NCBI RefSeq assembly: GCF_022842145.1
Contig: NZ_JALHQD010000003.1
Span: forward strand, 186,001 to 250,000
Origin: Tabrizicola sp.
Lineage (GTDB): Bacteria; Pseudomonadota; Alphaproteobacteria; Rhodobacterales; Rhodobacteraceae
Reading direction: 5' to 3'
DNA: 64,000 nt
A program made the position numbers and the translations under genes. The notes under the pieces were generated by a model. It saw nothing but the letters and a program-made list of their open reading frames with translations. It was not told the DNA's origin and searched no databases. This document shows, piece by piece, positions 34,089 through 42,465 of this stretch; within the stretch, counting starts at the first letter, position 1, and the number at the start of each line of letters is the position of its first letter.

Positions 34089-34808
34089 ATGGATGCGAAG
34101 ATCAGGCTCTATGTAGATCAGCCGCTTGCCCCGGGGCAAGCCGTGCGCCTTTCCCCGGACCAGGCCCACTACCTGACCGGAGTCATGCGCCTGACCGCCG
34201 GTGCCGCCATCCTCCTCTTCAACGGCCGCGACGGAGAATGGCGGGCCACCTTGGCCGACGCCAGCAAACGCGGCGCCGTTGCCCTCTGTGACATGCAGAC
34301 CCGACCGCTCCGGCTTCCCCCCGACCTCTGGCTCCTCTTTGCACCGATCAAGAAGGCCCGCACCGATTTCATCGTGGAAAAGGCCGTCGAGCTTGGCGCG
34401 GCCCGCATCCTGCCCGTCCAGACCCGCCACACGAATGCCGACCGCATCCGCCAGGACCGCCTGCAAGCCCACGCCCTGGAAGCCGCCGAGCAATGCGGCG
34501 CGACCTGTGTCCCCGAGGTCGCCGAGCTGATCGCCCTCGACAAGCTCCTTGCGAAATGGCCCGAGGACCGCCGCCTTTACTGGTGCGACGAAACCGCCCT
34601 TGGCCAGCCCGCGACGATCACCCCCACCCAAGGCCCCGCTGCCATCCTCATCGGCCCCGAAGGCGGCTTCTCCGCGGACGAGGCCGCCAAGCTTCGCGCC
34701 CGCTCCAACGTCACGCCCCTGTCCCTCGGCCCCCGCATCCTGCGCGCCGACACCGCCGCCGTCGCCGCCCTCACCCTCTGGCAGGCCGCCTGCGGAGACT
34801 GGCGATGA
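34089..34808 (+). CDS. rsmE: 16S rRNA (uracil-1498-N3)-methyltransferase
   Basis: This 239-residue SPOUT-class methyltransferase has an N-terminal PUA-like domain (VRLSPDQAHYLTGVMRLTAG) and a knotted C-terminal domain with AILIGPEGGFSADE and LGPRILRADTAAVAAL. RsmE methylates U1498 of 16S rRNA. The frame extends far upstream, but only as antisense to ubiA; ATG at 34089 (MDAKIRLYVDQPL) matches the family N-terminus. The stop overlaps the next gene by ATGA. Confidence 0.95.
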   Translation: MDAKIRLYVDQPLAPGQAVRLSPDQAHYLTGVMRLTAGAAILLFNGRDGEWRATLADASKRGAVALCDMQTRPLRLPPDLWLLFAPIKKARTDFIVEKAVELGAARILPVQTRHTNADRIRQDRLQAHALEAAEQCGATCVPEVAELIALDKLLAKWPEDRRLYWCDETALGQPATITPTQGPAAILIGPEGGFSADEAAKLRARSNVTPLSLGPRILRADTAAVAALTLWQAACGDWR

Positions 34809-35356
34809 GCTTCATCCGCCCCGAACTTCTGGACGCCGCCCACCGCTGGCGCGAGGTGATTGCGGGCGGGACCCTTGCCGCCCTCGGCACCTGGACGGCC
34901 TGGCAGGGCGGCTACTTCCTGACCCCCCTTGGCCTCTCTCTCCTTGCCCTCGGCACCGCCTGGGCGCTGACCGCCTGGCGTCGCCTCCGCTTCCAGCAGG
35001 ACGGCGAAGCCCCCGGCATCGTGCGCGTCACCGAGGCCCAGGTGGCCTATTACGGCCCTCGCGTCGGCGGCTTTGTCGGCCTGCCCGAACTGTCAGAGAT
35101 CCGTCTCCTCACCCTGCGCGGTCGCCGGATCTGGAAGCTGAAGCAGGGCGACGGCCAGCTTCTGCATATCCCGGTGGAATCTGATGGGGCCGAGGCGCTG
35201 TTTGACGCCTTTGCCACGCTCCCTGGCATCGACATGGCCGCCCTCGTCGCCGCCCTGGGTTCGGACGCGGCGCCCTCGGACAGCCGCGTCGTCGCTCTGG
35301 CCGAGGTCGACCGCCTGCTCTGGGCCCGCAAGGGCCCGGGCGTCGTGGTCCGCTAG
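34805..35356 (+). CDS. Membrane protein of unknown function downstream of rsmE
   Basis: This 183-residue protein starts in an ATGA overlap with rsmE. Two N-terminal membrane helices lie at about residues 20-36 and 40-58. A soluble C-terminal part follows, with GIVRVTEAQVAYYGPRVGGFVGLPELSEIRLLTLRGRRIWKL, a beta-rich PH-like pattern. The C-terminus is amphipathic. This gene is commonly seen next to rsmE in related bacteria, but I cannot assign a function. The 237 bases downstream hold AT-richer promoter-like sequence for gshA and no gene. Confidence 0.8.
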   Translation: MSFIRPELLDAAHRWREVIAGGTLAALGTWTAWQGGYFLTPLGLSLLALGTAWALTAWRRLRFQQDGEAPGIVRVTEAQVAYYGPRVGGFVGLPELSEIRLLTLRGRRIWKLKQGDGQLLHIPVESDGAEALFDAFATLPGIDMAALVAALGSDAAPSDSRVVALAEVDRLLWARKGPGVVVR

Positions 35357-35593
35357 TCCGGCGCACGCCAAGCAGGATTTCTGTTCAAATCCTAACAGTA
35401 GTTTAATCCGCCAGGCCAAGTGGTTGATTTCAAAGGGGATGGAATTCGCACCACGCTGGGCGGCCCCCGCCAGACCCCCCGTCAGACCCCGCGACCCCCC
35501 TTGACTTGGCCACCGCCCCGCGACACCTCTTGCCATCCGGATCCCCAGGGACCGGCCCAGCCGAAACAGCCAGAAGTCCCGGAGCCCGTCCCC

Positions 35594-36940
35594 ATGTCCA
35601 TCCCACAGTCCGGCGGCGGCCTCATCGAAAGCTTCGACCAGCTTGCTGCCTATATGGAGGCCGGCTGCAAACCCGCCGCCGACTGGCGCATCGGGGCCGA
35701 GCACGAGAAATTCGGCTGGCTGACCGACACCCGCCAGCCGCTGCCCTATGCCGGCGACCGCTCCATCTCGGCCATCTTCGCCGCCCTGGAGACCCGCTTC
35801 GGCTGGACCCCGGTCCGCGAGGGCGACAACGTGATCGGCCTGACCCGGAACGGCGCGAACGTCAGCCTGGAACCCGGCGGCCAGTTCGAGCTTTCCGGCG
35901 CGCCCCTCGCCTCCTCCCTCGACGTGGGGGCCGAACTGCAGAACCACCTCGACGAGGTCCGCCAGATCGCCGACCCGATGGGCGTCCGCTTCATGGGCAT
36001 CGGTGCCGCGCCGGAATGGACGCATGACCAGATGCCGGTGATGCCCAAGGGCCGCTACCGGCTGATGACCGACTACATGGGCCGCGTCGGCACCCACGGC
36101 ACGCAGATGATGTACCGGACCTGCACCGTGCAGGTGAACCTTGATTACGGCTCCGAGGCCGACTTCGTGAAGAAGATGCGCGTGGCGCTGGCCCTGCAGC
36201 CCGTGGCGACGGCGCTGTTCGCCTCATCGCCCTTCTTCGAGGGCAAGCCCAACCACCACCGCAGCTGGAGGAGCCGCATCTGGCGCGGGCTGGACGACAG
36301 CCGGACCGGGATGCTCCCCTTCGCCTTCGACCGCGAGATGGGCTTCCAGGCCTATGTCGATTGGGTCCTCGACGTGCCGATGTACTTCGTCTACCGCGAC
36401 GGGAAATACATCAACGCACTCGGCCAGTCGTTCCGGGACTTCCTGAAGGGCCAGCTTCCCGCACTGCCGGGCGAGAAGCCCACGCTTTCGGACTGGGCCG
36501 ACCACATGACCACCGTCTTCCCCGAAGCGCGGGCGAAGAAGTTCATCGAGATGCGCGGCGCGGACTGCGGCGACCAGGCCCATATCGCGGCTCTGCCCGC
36601 GTTCTGGGTGGGCCTGATGTACGACCAGACCGCACTGGATTCAGCTTGGGACCTGGTCAAGGGCCTCGACCAGGAAACCCGCGAGGGGCTGCGCGTCGCG
36701 GCCTCCGTCACGTCCCTGCAGGGCGAGGCGGGTGGCGTGAAGCTTCTGGACCTTGCCCGCGCCGCCGTGGGCCTGTCCCACGCCGGTCTGGTCACCCGTG
36801 GCCTGGGCGAGGAGGTGCAGCTTCTGCCTCTCGTCGAAAGCCTCAAGACAGGCCGTGTGCAGGCCGACAAATGGCTGGACCTTTACAACGGCGCCTGGGG
36901 CCAGAGCCTGACCCCGCTTTACGAGGCCGCCTCGCTTTAA
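35594..36940 (+). CDS. gshA: Glutamate-cysteine ligase, plant/alphaproteobacterial type
   Basis: This 448-residue GCS2-type enzyme has GAEHEKFGW near residue 31-39, a central RTCTVQVNLDYGSEADFVKKMR, and SPFFEGKPN with the following RSRIW. It makes gamma-glutamylcysteine, the first step of glutathione synthesis. The ATG at 35594 (MSIPQSGGG) fits the family start; the frame upstream is low-complexity and not conserved. pepT follows after 9 bases and is probably co-transcribed. Glutathione-using YghU is encoded in the same window. Confidence 0.93.
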   Translation: MSIPQSGGGLIESFDQLAAYMEAGCKPAADWRIGAEHEKFGWLTDTRQPLPYAGDRSISAIFAALETRFGWTPVREGDNVIGLTRNGANVSLEPGGQFELSGAPLASSLDVGAELQNHLDEVRQIADPMGVRFMGIGAAPEWTHDQMPVMPKGRYRLMTDYMGRVGTHGTQMMYRTCTVQVNLDYGSEADFVKKMRVALALQPVATALFASSPFFEGKPNHHRSWRSRIWRGLDDSRTGMLPFAFDREMGFQAYVDWVLDVPMYFVYRDGKYINALGQSFRDFLKGQLPALPGEKPTLSDWADHMTTVFPEARAKKFIEMRGADCGDQAHIAALPAFWVGLMYDQTALDSAWDLVKGLDQETREGLRVAASVTSLQGEAGGVKLLDLARAAVGLSHAGLVTRGLGEEVQLLPLVESLKTGRVQADKWLDLYNGAWGQSLTPLYEAASL

Positions 36941-36949
36941 GGAAGACCG

Positions 36950-38191
36950 ATGCGCACCGAATACGACAGCGAATTGGAAGAGCGTCTGGTGCGCTACTGC
37001 GCCATCGACAGCCAAAGCGACGAGGACAGCAAGACCGCCCCCAGCACGGCGCGGCAGTTCGACATGCTGAACCTCCTGGTCGAGGAGTTGCGCGGGATCG
37101 GCGCGCAGGACGTCACGCTGACCGAGTATGGCACGGTCCTTGCGACAGTTCCGGCGACGGCGAATGGGCCGACCATCGGTTTTCTCGCCCACGTCGACAC
37201 CGCGCCCGCCTTCAACGCCACCGGCGTCAAGCCGCGGGTGATCCGGGGTTACAACGGCGGGCCGATCCGCTTTCCCGACGCACACGACCTGGACCTGTCG
37301 CCTGAAGTCTCGCCCTATCTTGGCACGCGGCTTGGTCATGACATCGTGACCGCTTCGGGGACCACGCTGCTGGGTGCCGACGACAAGTCGGGGGTCGCCG
37401 TCATCATGACCGCTGCACGCCACCTGATCGCCAACTCCGACATCCCGCACGGGAAGATCCGGATCGCCTTCACCACGGACGAGGAGATCGGCCGCGGCGT
37501 CAATCCCCGGCTTGCCAAGGACATTGCCGCCGACTTCGCCTACACGCTGGATGGCGGGGCGGCGGGCGAAATCGAATATGAAAGCTTCTCGGCCGACGGC
37601 GCCGTGGTGCGGATCGAAGGCGTCTCTGTCCACCCGGGCACGGCCAAGGACAAGCTGGTCAACGCGCTGCATCTCGGTGCCAAGATCATCGCAACCCTGC
37701 CGCAGGTGCGGATGACGCCCGAGACGACCGAAGACCGCGAGGGCTTCATCATGGTCTACGAGATGCGCGGTACGGCGGCGGACTGCGAGGTTCGCCTGAT
37801 CCTGCGCGATTTCGAACGCGACGGGCTGGAGGCCAAGGGGGCGCTTCTCCGTCAGGTCTGCGATGCGGTGGCCGCGACCGAACCGCGGGCCAAGCTCACC
37901 TGCGAGATCCGGCCGCAGTACCGCAACATGCGCTACTGGCTGGAAAAGGACATGGCCCCGGTCGAACTGGCGCAGGCCGCCTGCCGCGATCTGGGGGTGG
38001 AGCCGCGGTCGGTTCCGATCCGCGGTGGCACCGACGGCTCGCGCCTGACCGAGATGGGGGTGCCCTGTCCGAACCTCTTCACCGGCATGCAGGAACTGCA
38101 CGGGCCGCGCGAATGGATCTCGGTGCAGGACATGGCGCTGTCGACGCGGCTGGTCCTGCGGCTTGTGGAACGCGCGGCCGAGAAGGGTTGA
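36950..38191 (+). CDS. pepT: Peptidase T (tripeptide aminopeptidase)
   Basis: This 413-residue M20 metallopeptidase has the first zinc ligand in GFLAHVDTAPAF, a bridging Asp in LLGADDKSGVAV, catalytic Glu in FTTDEEIGRGV, and GVSVHPGTAKDKLVNAL in the dimerisation domain. The C-terminus GGTDGSRLTEMGVPCPNLFTG completes the zinc site. PepT removes the N-terminal residue from tripeptides in the cytoplasm. AAGGAAG precedes the ATG, and the gene sits 9 bases after gshA. It converges on plsY. Confidence 0.95.
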   Translation: MRTEYDSELEERLVRYCAIDSQSDEDSKTAPSTARQFDMLNLLVEELRGIGAQDVTLTEYGTVLATVPATANGPTIGFLAHVDTAPAFNATGVKPRVIRGYNGGPIRFPDAHDLDLSPEVSPYLGTRLGHDIVTASGTTLLGADDKSGVAVIMTAARHLIANSDIPHGKIRIAFTTDEEIGRGVNPRLAKDIAADFAYTLDGGAAGEIEYESFSADGAVVRIEGVSVHPGTAKDKLVNALHLGAKIIATLPQVRMTPETTEDREGFIMVYEMRGTAADCEVRLILRDFERDGLEAKGALLRQVCDAVAATEPRAKLTCEIRPQYRNMRYWLEKDMAPVELAQAACRDLGVEPRSVPIRGGTDGSRLTEMGVPCPNLFTGMQELHGPREWISVQDMALSTRLVLRLVERAAEKG

Positions 38192-38273
38192 CCGGCAAAG
38201 GTTGCTGAACGGTTAACGTCCGCAGCCAAGCCTTTGATTTCATTGGCGACCAAAACCGCGCTACGCGTGGCGG

Positions 38274-38885
38274 TCAGGCCTTCTTCTGCCCGATCCGCGG
38301 CTCGGTCCCGGCCTTGATCCGCTTCAGATTTTCGGAATGCCGGACATAGATCAGCACGGTCAGGACCAGCGACAGCAACAGAAGGCTGCCGTCGGTCAGC
38401 AGCGCGATCCACAGGCCCGAGCTTGCCGCTGCAACCAAGGCCGCGATTGAGGAGACCCGCCCGATGGCGGCCGTCACCAGCCAGGTCAGGCAGACCGCGG
38501 CCCCCACGACCCAGTTCAGGGCCAAGAGCAGCCCCAAGAAGGTCGCCACCCCCTTGCCGCCCTTGAAGCCCAACCAGACCGGAAAGAGGTGCCCCAGAAA
38601 CGCCGCCAGTCCCGCCACCTGCGCCGCATCCTCGGCGATCAGCCAGCGGGCCAGCAGTACCGCCAGCGCGCCCTTGCCCCCATCCAGAAGCAGCGTTGCC
38701 AGGGCGGCCCGCTTGTTCCCGGTCCGCAGCACGTTCGTAGCCCCGATGTTCCCCGACCCGATCTGCCGCAGGTCGCCAAGGCCCATCCCCCGCGTCACGA
38801 GAATGCCGAACGGGATCGACCCCAGCAGGTAGCCCAGCACGGCGGTCAGCAGGAGCATCCCCTGCGAGGTCACAAGTTCAGGCAT
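38274..38885 (-). CDS. plsY: Acyl-phosphate:glycerol-3-phosphate acyltransferase
   Basis: This 203-residue integral membrane protein has the PlsY hallmarks LLGSIPFGILVTR, GSGNIGATNVLRTGNK and FLGHLFPVWLGFKGGKGVATFLG. It acylates glycerol-3-phosphate with acyl-phosphate at the inner membrane, the first step of phospholipid synthesis. It begins 3 bases after the stop of the pyrC-like gene and ends the eight-gene operon that starts with pyrB. The pairing with pyrimidine genes is frequent in related bacteria. Confidence 0.95.
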   Translation of the reverse strand: MPELVTSQGMLLLTAVLGYLLGSIPFGILVTRGMGLGDLRQIGSGNIGATNVLRTGNKRAALATLLLDGGKGALAVLLARWLIAEDAAQVAGLAAFLGHLFPVWLGFKGGKGVATFLGLLLALNWVVGAAVCLTWLVTAAIGRVSSIAALVAAASSGLWIALLTDGSLLLLSLVLTVLIYVRHSENLKRIKAGTEPRIGQKKA

Positions 38886-38888
38886 CGC

Positions 38889-40163
38889 TTACTCTTCGGC
38901 TGCAAAAACGCGGGTCCCGCCGACCCAGGTCGCAAGCACCTTACCCTCCATCCGCGCGCCGTCAAACGGGGTGTTCTTCGACTTCGAGCGCAGGCGGAAG
39001 CGGTCCATCAGGAAGGGCGCGTCGGGGTCGAAAAGCACAAGGTCGGCCGGCGCGCCCAGCGAGAGCCGACCTTGCGGCAGCCCAAGGCGGTTCGCGGGGT
39101 TCAGGGCCATCGCCCGGAAGAGGGCCGGCAAGTCCAGATGCCCGGCGTGGTAAAGCCGCATCGCGGCGGGCAGGAAGCTTTCCAGCGCCACAGCTCCGGG
39201 GGCCGCGTCCTCGAAAGGCAGGCGCTTGGACTCCTCGTCGGCCGGGGTGTGCATGGAACAGATGATGTCGATCGTCCCATCCGCCACCGCCGCGACCATC
39301 GCCAGCCGGTCCTGTTCCGACCGCAGGGGCGGCGTGAACTTGAAGAATGTCCGGTAGTCGCCCACGTCGAATTCGTTCAGCGTCAGGTGGTGGATCGAGG
39401 TCCCCGCCGTCACGTCCAGTCCCGAGGCCTTGGCGCGGGCCAGCGCGGGCAGCGACTTCGCCGTCGTGATCTGGTCGGCGTGGTAGCGCACGCCCGTCAT
39501 CTCGACCAGCGCGAGGTCGCGTTCCAGCCCCATCCGCTCGGCCATCGGCGAAACCGCCGGGATGCCCCGCAAGGAGGCGAACTTGCCGGACGTCGCCGAG
39601 GCCCCCTGAGACAGGCCGGGGTCCTGCGGGTGGCCCACGACCAGCGCGCCCAGCGAACGGGCGTAGGTCATCGCGCGGGCCAGAGCCTTCGCTTCGGTCG
39701 AGACGCGGTAGACGTCGGAAAAGGCAATCGCGCCGGCATCGCGCAGAAAGCCGATCTCGGTCATCTCGCGCCCCTCGCGGGACTTCGTCAGCGCGGCCAT
39801 GTGGCGGATGCGGACCGGAGCTTCGGTGGCGCGGCGCGTCACGAACTCCAGCACTTCGGGCGTGTCGATGGCGGGGTGTGTATCGGGCCGGGCGATGATG
39901 GTGGTGACGCCACCAGCTGCAGCAGCCGCCCCGGCCGAGCCAAAGCTTTCGCGGTGTCGCTCACCCGGCTCACCGATCTTGACGCCCAGATCGACGATCC
40001 CGGGTGCCAGGCATTTGCAGCCGCAGTCCACCACGTTGGCGCCTTTCGGGGCCTTCTCGTCGCGGGCCAGGATCAGCCCGTCCTTGACGGTCAGGCTGCC
40101 GAGGACATCCGTGCCCGCCTCCGGGTCGATCAGGCGGGCGTTGGTGAAATGGATCGTGGTCAT
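38889..40163 (-). CDS. Dihydroorotase homologue, probably non-catalytic (PyrC')
   Basis: This 424-residue protein has the overall sequence of class I dihydroorotases (GGVTTIIARP, AKASGLDVTAGTSIHHLTL, TPPLRSEQDRLAMVAAVADGTIDII). The metal-binding DxHxHxRxPG is here DLGVKIGEPG, with both His (residues 60 and 62) and the Arg (64) replaced. The catalytic Asp of the DHAPH motif is Met (SMHTPA near residue 301). It therefore should not bind the two metals. In Pseudomonas such dead PyrC' proteins assemble with aspartate transcarbamoylase; pyrB is upstream in the same operon. The start is ATG 40163 (MTTIHFTNARLI). Confidence 0.85.
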   Translation of the reverse strand: MTTIHFTNARLIDPEAGTDVLGSLTVKDGLILARDEKAPKGANVVDCGCKCLAPGIVDLGVKIGEPGERHRESFGSAGAAAAAGGVTTIIARPDTHPAIDTPEVLEFVTRRATEAPVRIRHMAALTKSREGREMTEIGFLRDAGAIAFSDVYRVSTEAKALARAMTYARSLGALVVGHPQDPGLSQGASATSGKFASLRGIPAVSPMAERMGLERDLALVEMTGVRYHADQITTAKSLPALARAKASGLDVTAGTSIHHLTLNEFDVGDYRTFFKFTPPLRSEQDRLAMVAAVADGTIDIICSMHTPADEESKRLPFEDAAPGAVALESFLPAAMRLYHAGHLDLPALFRAMALNPANRLGLPQGRLSLGAPADLVLFDPDAPFLMDRFRLRSKSKNTPFDGARMEGKVLATWVGGTRVFAAEE

Positions 40164-40225
40164 GGGCTGTCCGTCCAGTGGTCCGGCCCGATATGCGACG
40201 GCACGGAGGGCTTGTCCACCGGAAC

Positions 40226-40753
40226 TCACCCCAAGGCCAGCCAGAGCGCGACCAGCGCCACCAGCGCCAGCGCCAACCCCAGAAGGATGAACGCAGCCGT
40301 CGGGCGCTGCGGTGGCGGGGCGGGAAGCGGCGGCGGGGCCAGCACGCCTTCGCTGGTGGCGGTGGGCAGCGGTTCGAAATGCACCGGCGGGCGGTCTTCG
40401 CGGTAGGTCCCGATCAGCTGAAGCCGGGGATCAAGCGTCAGGACCACCTCGCGTCCGTGCAGCGCCTTGGACAGAAGGATCAGGACCGGGCCCTGGACGG
40501 CCTGAAGCCTGCCCCGATCAGCGGCGAGGGCCTCCTCCGGCACGCCCAACCCCTCGGTCAGGTATCCCGCGAGGCCGATATCCGAAAGGTCCGCCACGTC
40601 GAACAGTTCGACATGCGCGGGGTCGAGGTCGGGGTCTCCCAGAAGCGCCGGGACAAGCCGGGCCTTGTCGCGCTGAAGGTCTTCCTCGGTCAGCGCGGCC
40701 TGGAAGACGCGGACGCCCAGATGGTCGAGGGCGGGGACGGTCAGCCTGGTCAC
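40226..40753 (-). CDS. Hypothetical tail-anchored membrane protein in the pyrB operon
   Basis: This 175-residue protein has a soluble domain of about 120 residues (HLGVRVFQAALTEEDLQRDK, then SKALHGREVVLTLDPRLQLIG), a Pro-rich linker (APPPLPAPPPQRP), and one C-terminal helix (AAFILLGLALALVALVALWL). This predicts a tail anchor with the domain in the cytoplasm. It starts at GTG in a GTGA overlap with the PH-like gene upstream. I do not recognise a family. Confidence 0.75.
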   Translation of the reverse strand: MTRLTVPALDHLGVRVFQAALTEEDLQRDKARLVPALLGDPDLDPAHVELFDVADLSDIGLAGYLTEGLGVPEEALAADRGRLQAVQGPVLILLSKALHGREVVLTLDPRLQLIGTYREDRPPVHFEPLPTATSEGVLAPPPLPAPPPQRPTAAFILLGLALALVALVALWLALG

Positions 40754-41193
40754 GTCCGGCCTCCGGTGATGCGGGTGGCGGTGGCGGTCGGGTCGGCCTG
40801 GTACTTGATGAGGTGGCGGTCGCCGGCAGAGGTGGTGACCTGCACAGCCCCCAGAAAGGCCCGCGCGCCCTTGATCTGCGCCCGCGGGATCGCCCGTCCC
40901 CCGGGACCTAGCAAGCGGCGGTCGGTCAGCCGCCAGGTCTCGGACAGCGCCTCGGACGCCAGGTAGGCCGCGCGGAGGCCGATGGCGATGACCGCGCCGA
41001 AGGGCCCGGCGACGGGGTAGGGGTTGCCCTGCCAGACCAGGAACAGGCCCGCGGCGGCCCCAAGGACCACGGCCATGATCAGATGCCCGCGCCAGTATGC
41101 CATGCGGTCGGCTTTGAACTCGGCCACCACCGTCTCGCCGTCTTGCAAGGGGGCGGCATGACCGTGGATGCTGTCAGGTTCGATCCGGGCCAT
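40750..41193 (-). CDS. PH-like domain membrane protein
   Basis: This 147-residue protein has two membrane helices (about residues 35-54 and 62-82). A soluble part follows with the bacterial-PH-like pattern ETWRLTDRRLLGPGGRAIPRAQIKGAR and VQVTTSAGDRHLIKYQADP, where the strand T-D-R-R-L-L is typical. It overlaps its neighbours at both ends (1 base with the 39-codon gene, 4 bases with the tail-anchored protein). It is the third PH-like gene in this operon. Function unknown. Confidence 0.75.
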   Translation of the reverse strand: MARIEPDSIHGHAAPLQDGETVVAEFKADRMAYWRGHLIMAVVLGAAAGLFLVWQGNPYPVAGPFGAVIAIGLRAAYLASEALSETWRLTDRRLLGPGGRAIPRAQIKGARAFLGAVQVTTSAGDRHLIKYQADPTATATRITGGRT

Positions 41194-41312
41194 CAGGCGA
41201 TCCAGACGATGACGATGGTGAAGACGGCGATGAAGATCAGGACGGCGGTGGCCACCATGCCCCCCTGGCGCATCTCGGCTTTCGTGGGTTTGCGGTCGGG
41301 GTCGGGGGTCAT
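41193..41312 (-). CDS. Very small single-helix membrane protein (39 residues)
   Basis: A 39-codon frame, MTPDPDRKPTKAEMRQ followed by a hydrophobic helix ending in VWIA. It exactly bridges the gap between two PH-like genes: its ATG overlaps the upstream stop by 4 bases and its TGA overlaps the downstream ATG by 1 base. The charged N-terminus and one helix (about residues 18-39) predict a small inner-membrane protein. The perfect operon fit is the main evidence; no family is recognised. Confidence 0.65.
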   Translation of the reverse strand: MTPDPDRKPTKAEMRQGGMVATAVLIFIAVFTIVIVWIA

Positions 41313-41854
41313 GCGGTTTTGCCCTGCAGGTCGCGGATCATCCCGAACACCTTATCCGCCTCGGCGATGTTTTCGAAGCCCGCTTTCGTGGTGCCAAGGT
41401 CACCGTCCGAGTCGCGTTCCAGCCGTGCGTGCAGCCAGACGGTCCCGGCGCGTCGGCCCGGTTCCAGTTCCAGCGCGGTGGTGGGCAGGATCGGATAGAC
41501 CTTGAGGCTGGGGAAGCGCCCTTGCCGGACGACGTAGGCCGCGCGGTTGGTCAGGGCATAGCGGACGTCGCGGAAGGCGGTGCGGGCTGCGATCAGCGGG
41601 CCGAAGACAAGGAAGGCCCCGAAGCTGCCAAAGGTCAGGGCAAAGGCAGCGGTGAAAAGTGCAAGGCCCGCGTCGGACATGGTTGCGGATTTGTGGAGTT
41701 GCATCAGGCCGTAAAAGAAGAGGCCAACGCCGATGATGAGGAACGGCAGGCCGAAGAGCATAAGAAAGACCGTCGCCCCGCGCCGGTGGAAGCCGGGGAC
41801 TGGTGAGCCAACCCAGAGCACGGTTTCGCCGGGGTGGAGGGGGAGGGTGATCAA
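41309..41854 (-). CDS. PH-like domain membrane protein
   Basis: This 181-residue protein has two membrane helices (about residues 27-50 and 62-88) after ETVLWVGSPVPGFHRRG. A PH-like soluble part follows: DVRYALTNRAAYVVRQGRFPSLKVYPI and TVWLHARLERDSDGDLG, with R-Y-A-L-T-N-R-A corresponding to the usual TNRR strand. The start is TTG in a TTGA overlap with the upstream gene; no ATG fits. It appears paralogous to the upstream 204-residue protein (both have a GSP motif after the first Trp). Confidence 0.75.
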   Translation of the reverse strand: MITLPLHPGETVLWVGSPVPGFHRRGATVFLMLFGLPFLIIGVGLFFYGLMQLHKSATMSDAGLALFTAAFALTFGSFGAFLVFGPLIAARTAFRDVRYALTNRAAYVVRQGRFPSLKVYPILPTTALELEPGRRAGTVWLHARLERDSDGDLGTTKAGFENIAEADKVFGMIRDLQGKTA

Positions 41855-42465
41855 GGAAAGGATCCTTGGCTGTCTGCACGATCCAGACTGCGACCACCGT
41901 TGCTCTGCCAGCCTTTGGAGACGACGATCAGACGGGCGATATCATCGTCGCGCAAGGACAAGAACACGATCGGCCCAAAAGCGATCGAGCCGAACCACTT
42001 TTTGACGCCAAGTCTATGCTTCGGGAGACCTGATAACTTGGCGGACTGGAATCTGTCGAACGGATTGGAACGCAGCTTTAGCGCCTGCGACTCAGTCACG
42101 CCGTAGAACTCACGGAGCAGACCGGTCGCATGCAGAATGCAGCTCATCCAGAGAAGCGGAATGTAAAGGGCGGCAGCCACAAGCCCAAGCCAAGGCCAAA
42201 AATAGAACTTGCGGCAGAGTTTGCTCATCTGATTGCCGCACAGATCAGTGGGGGTGATGCCCTTGAAGAAGAAGTAGAGGCCTACCGAGCCGATCAAAAG
42301 CATCAGTCCAGTCCGAAACGAGTTTCGCAGGATCAGTCGCGAAAGCTGCGGTGAACCCGTCCAGATCAGCTGCTCGGTCTTGGGCAGAAACCGCTTCAAG
42401 TGCTCGCGCTGCACATCGGCATGCACGTCCCTGCCGTCAACCGGCGAAACGTTGCCCTCGCTCAC
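41851..42465 (-). CDS. PH-like domain membrane protein next to pyrB
   Basis: This 204-residue protein starts at GTG in a GTGA overlap with the pyrB stop. It has [16 protein letters not shown], two hydrophobic helices (about residues 51-68 and 90-112), then a PH-like part with [17 protein letters not shown] and [14 protein letters not shown]. Its base composition is visibly less G+C-rich than pyrB and its other neighbours, suggesting later arrival or relaxed constraint. Function unknown. Confidence 0.75.
   Translation of the reverse strand: MSEGNVSPVDGRDVHADVQREHLKRFLPKTEQLIWTGSPQLSRLILRNSFRTGLMLLIGSVGLYFFFKGITPTDLCGNQMSKLCRKFYFWPWLGLVAAALYIPLLWMSCILHATGLLREFYGVTESQALKLRSNPFDRFQSAKLSGLPKHRLGVKKWFGSIAFGPIVFLSLRDDDIARLIVVSKGWQSNGGRSLDRADSQGSFP

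Noticed and set aside
36391-36870. Minus-strand frames within gshA and pepT
   Set aside because: Antisense frames without domains; gshA and pepT explain the region.
38192-38273. Possible terminator between pepT and plsY
   Set aside because: Only a 5-base stem could be found and no T-run, so it is not listed as a feature.
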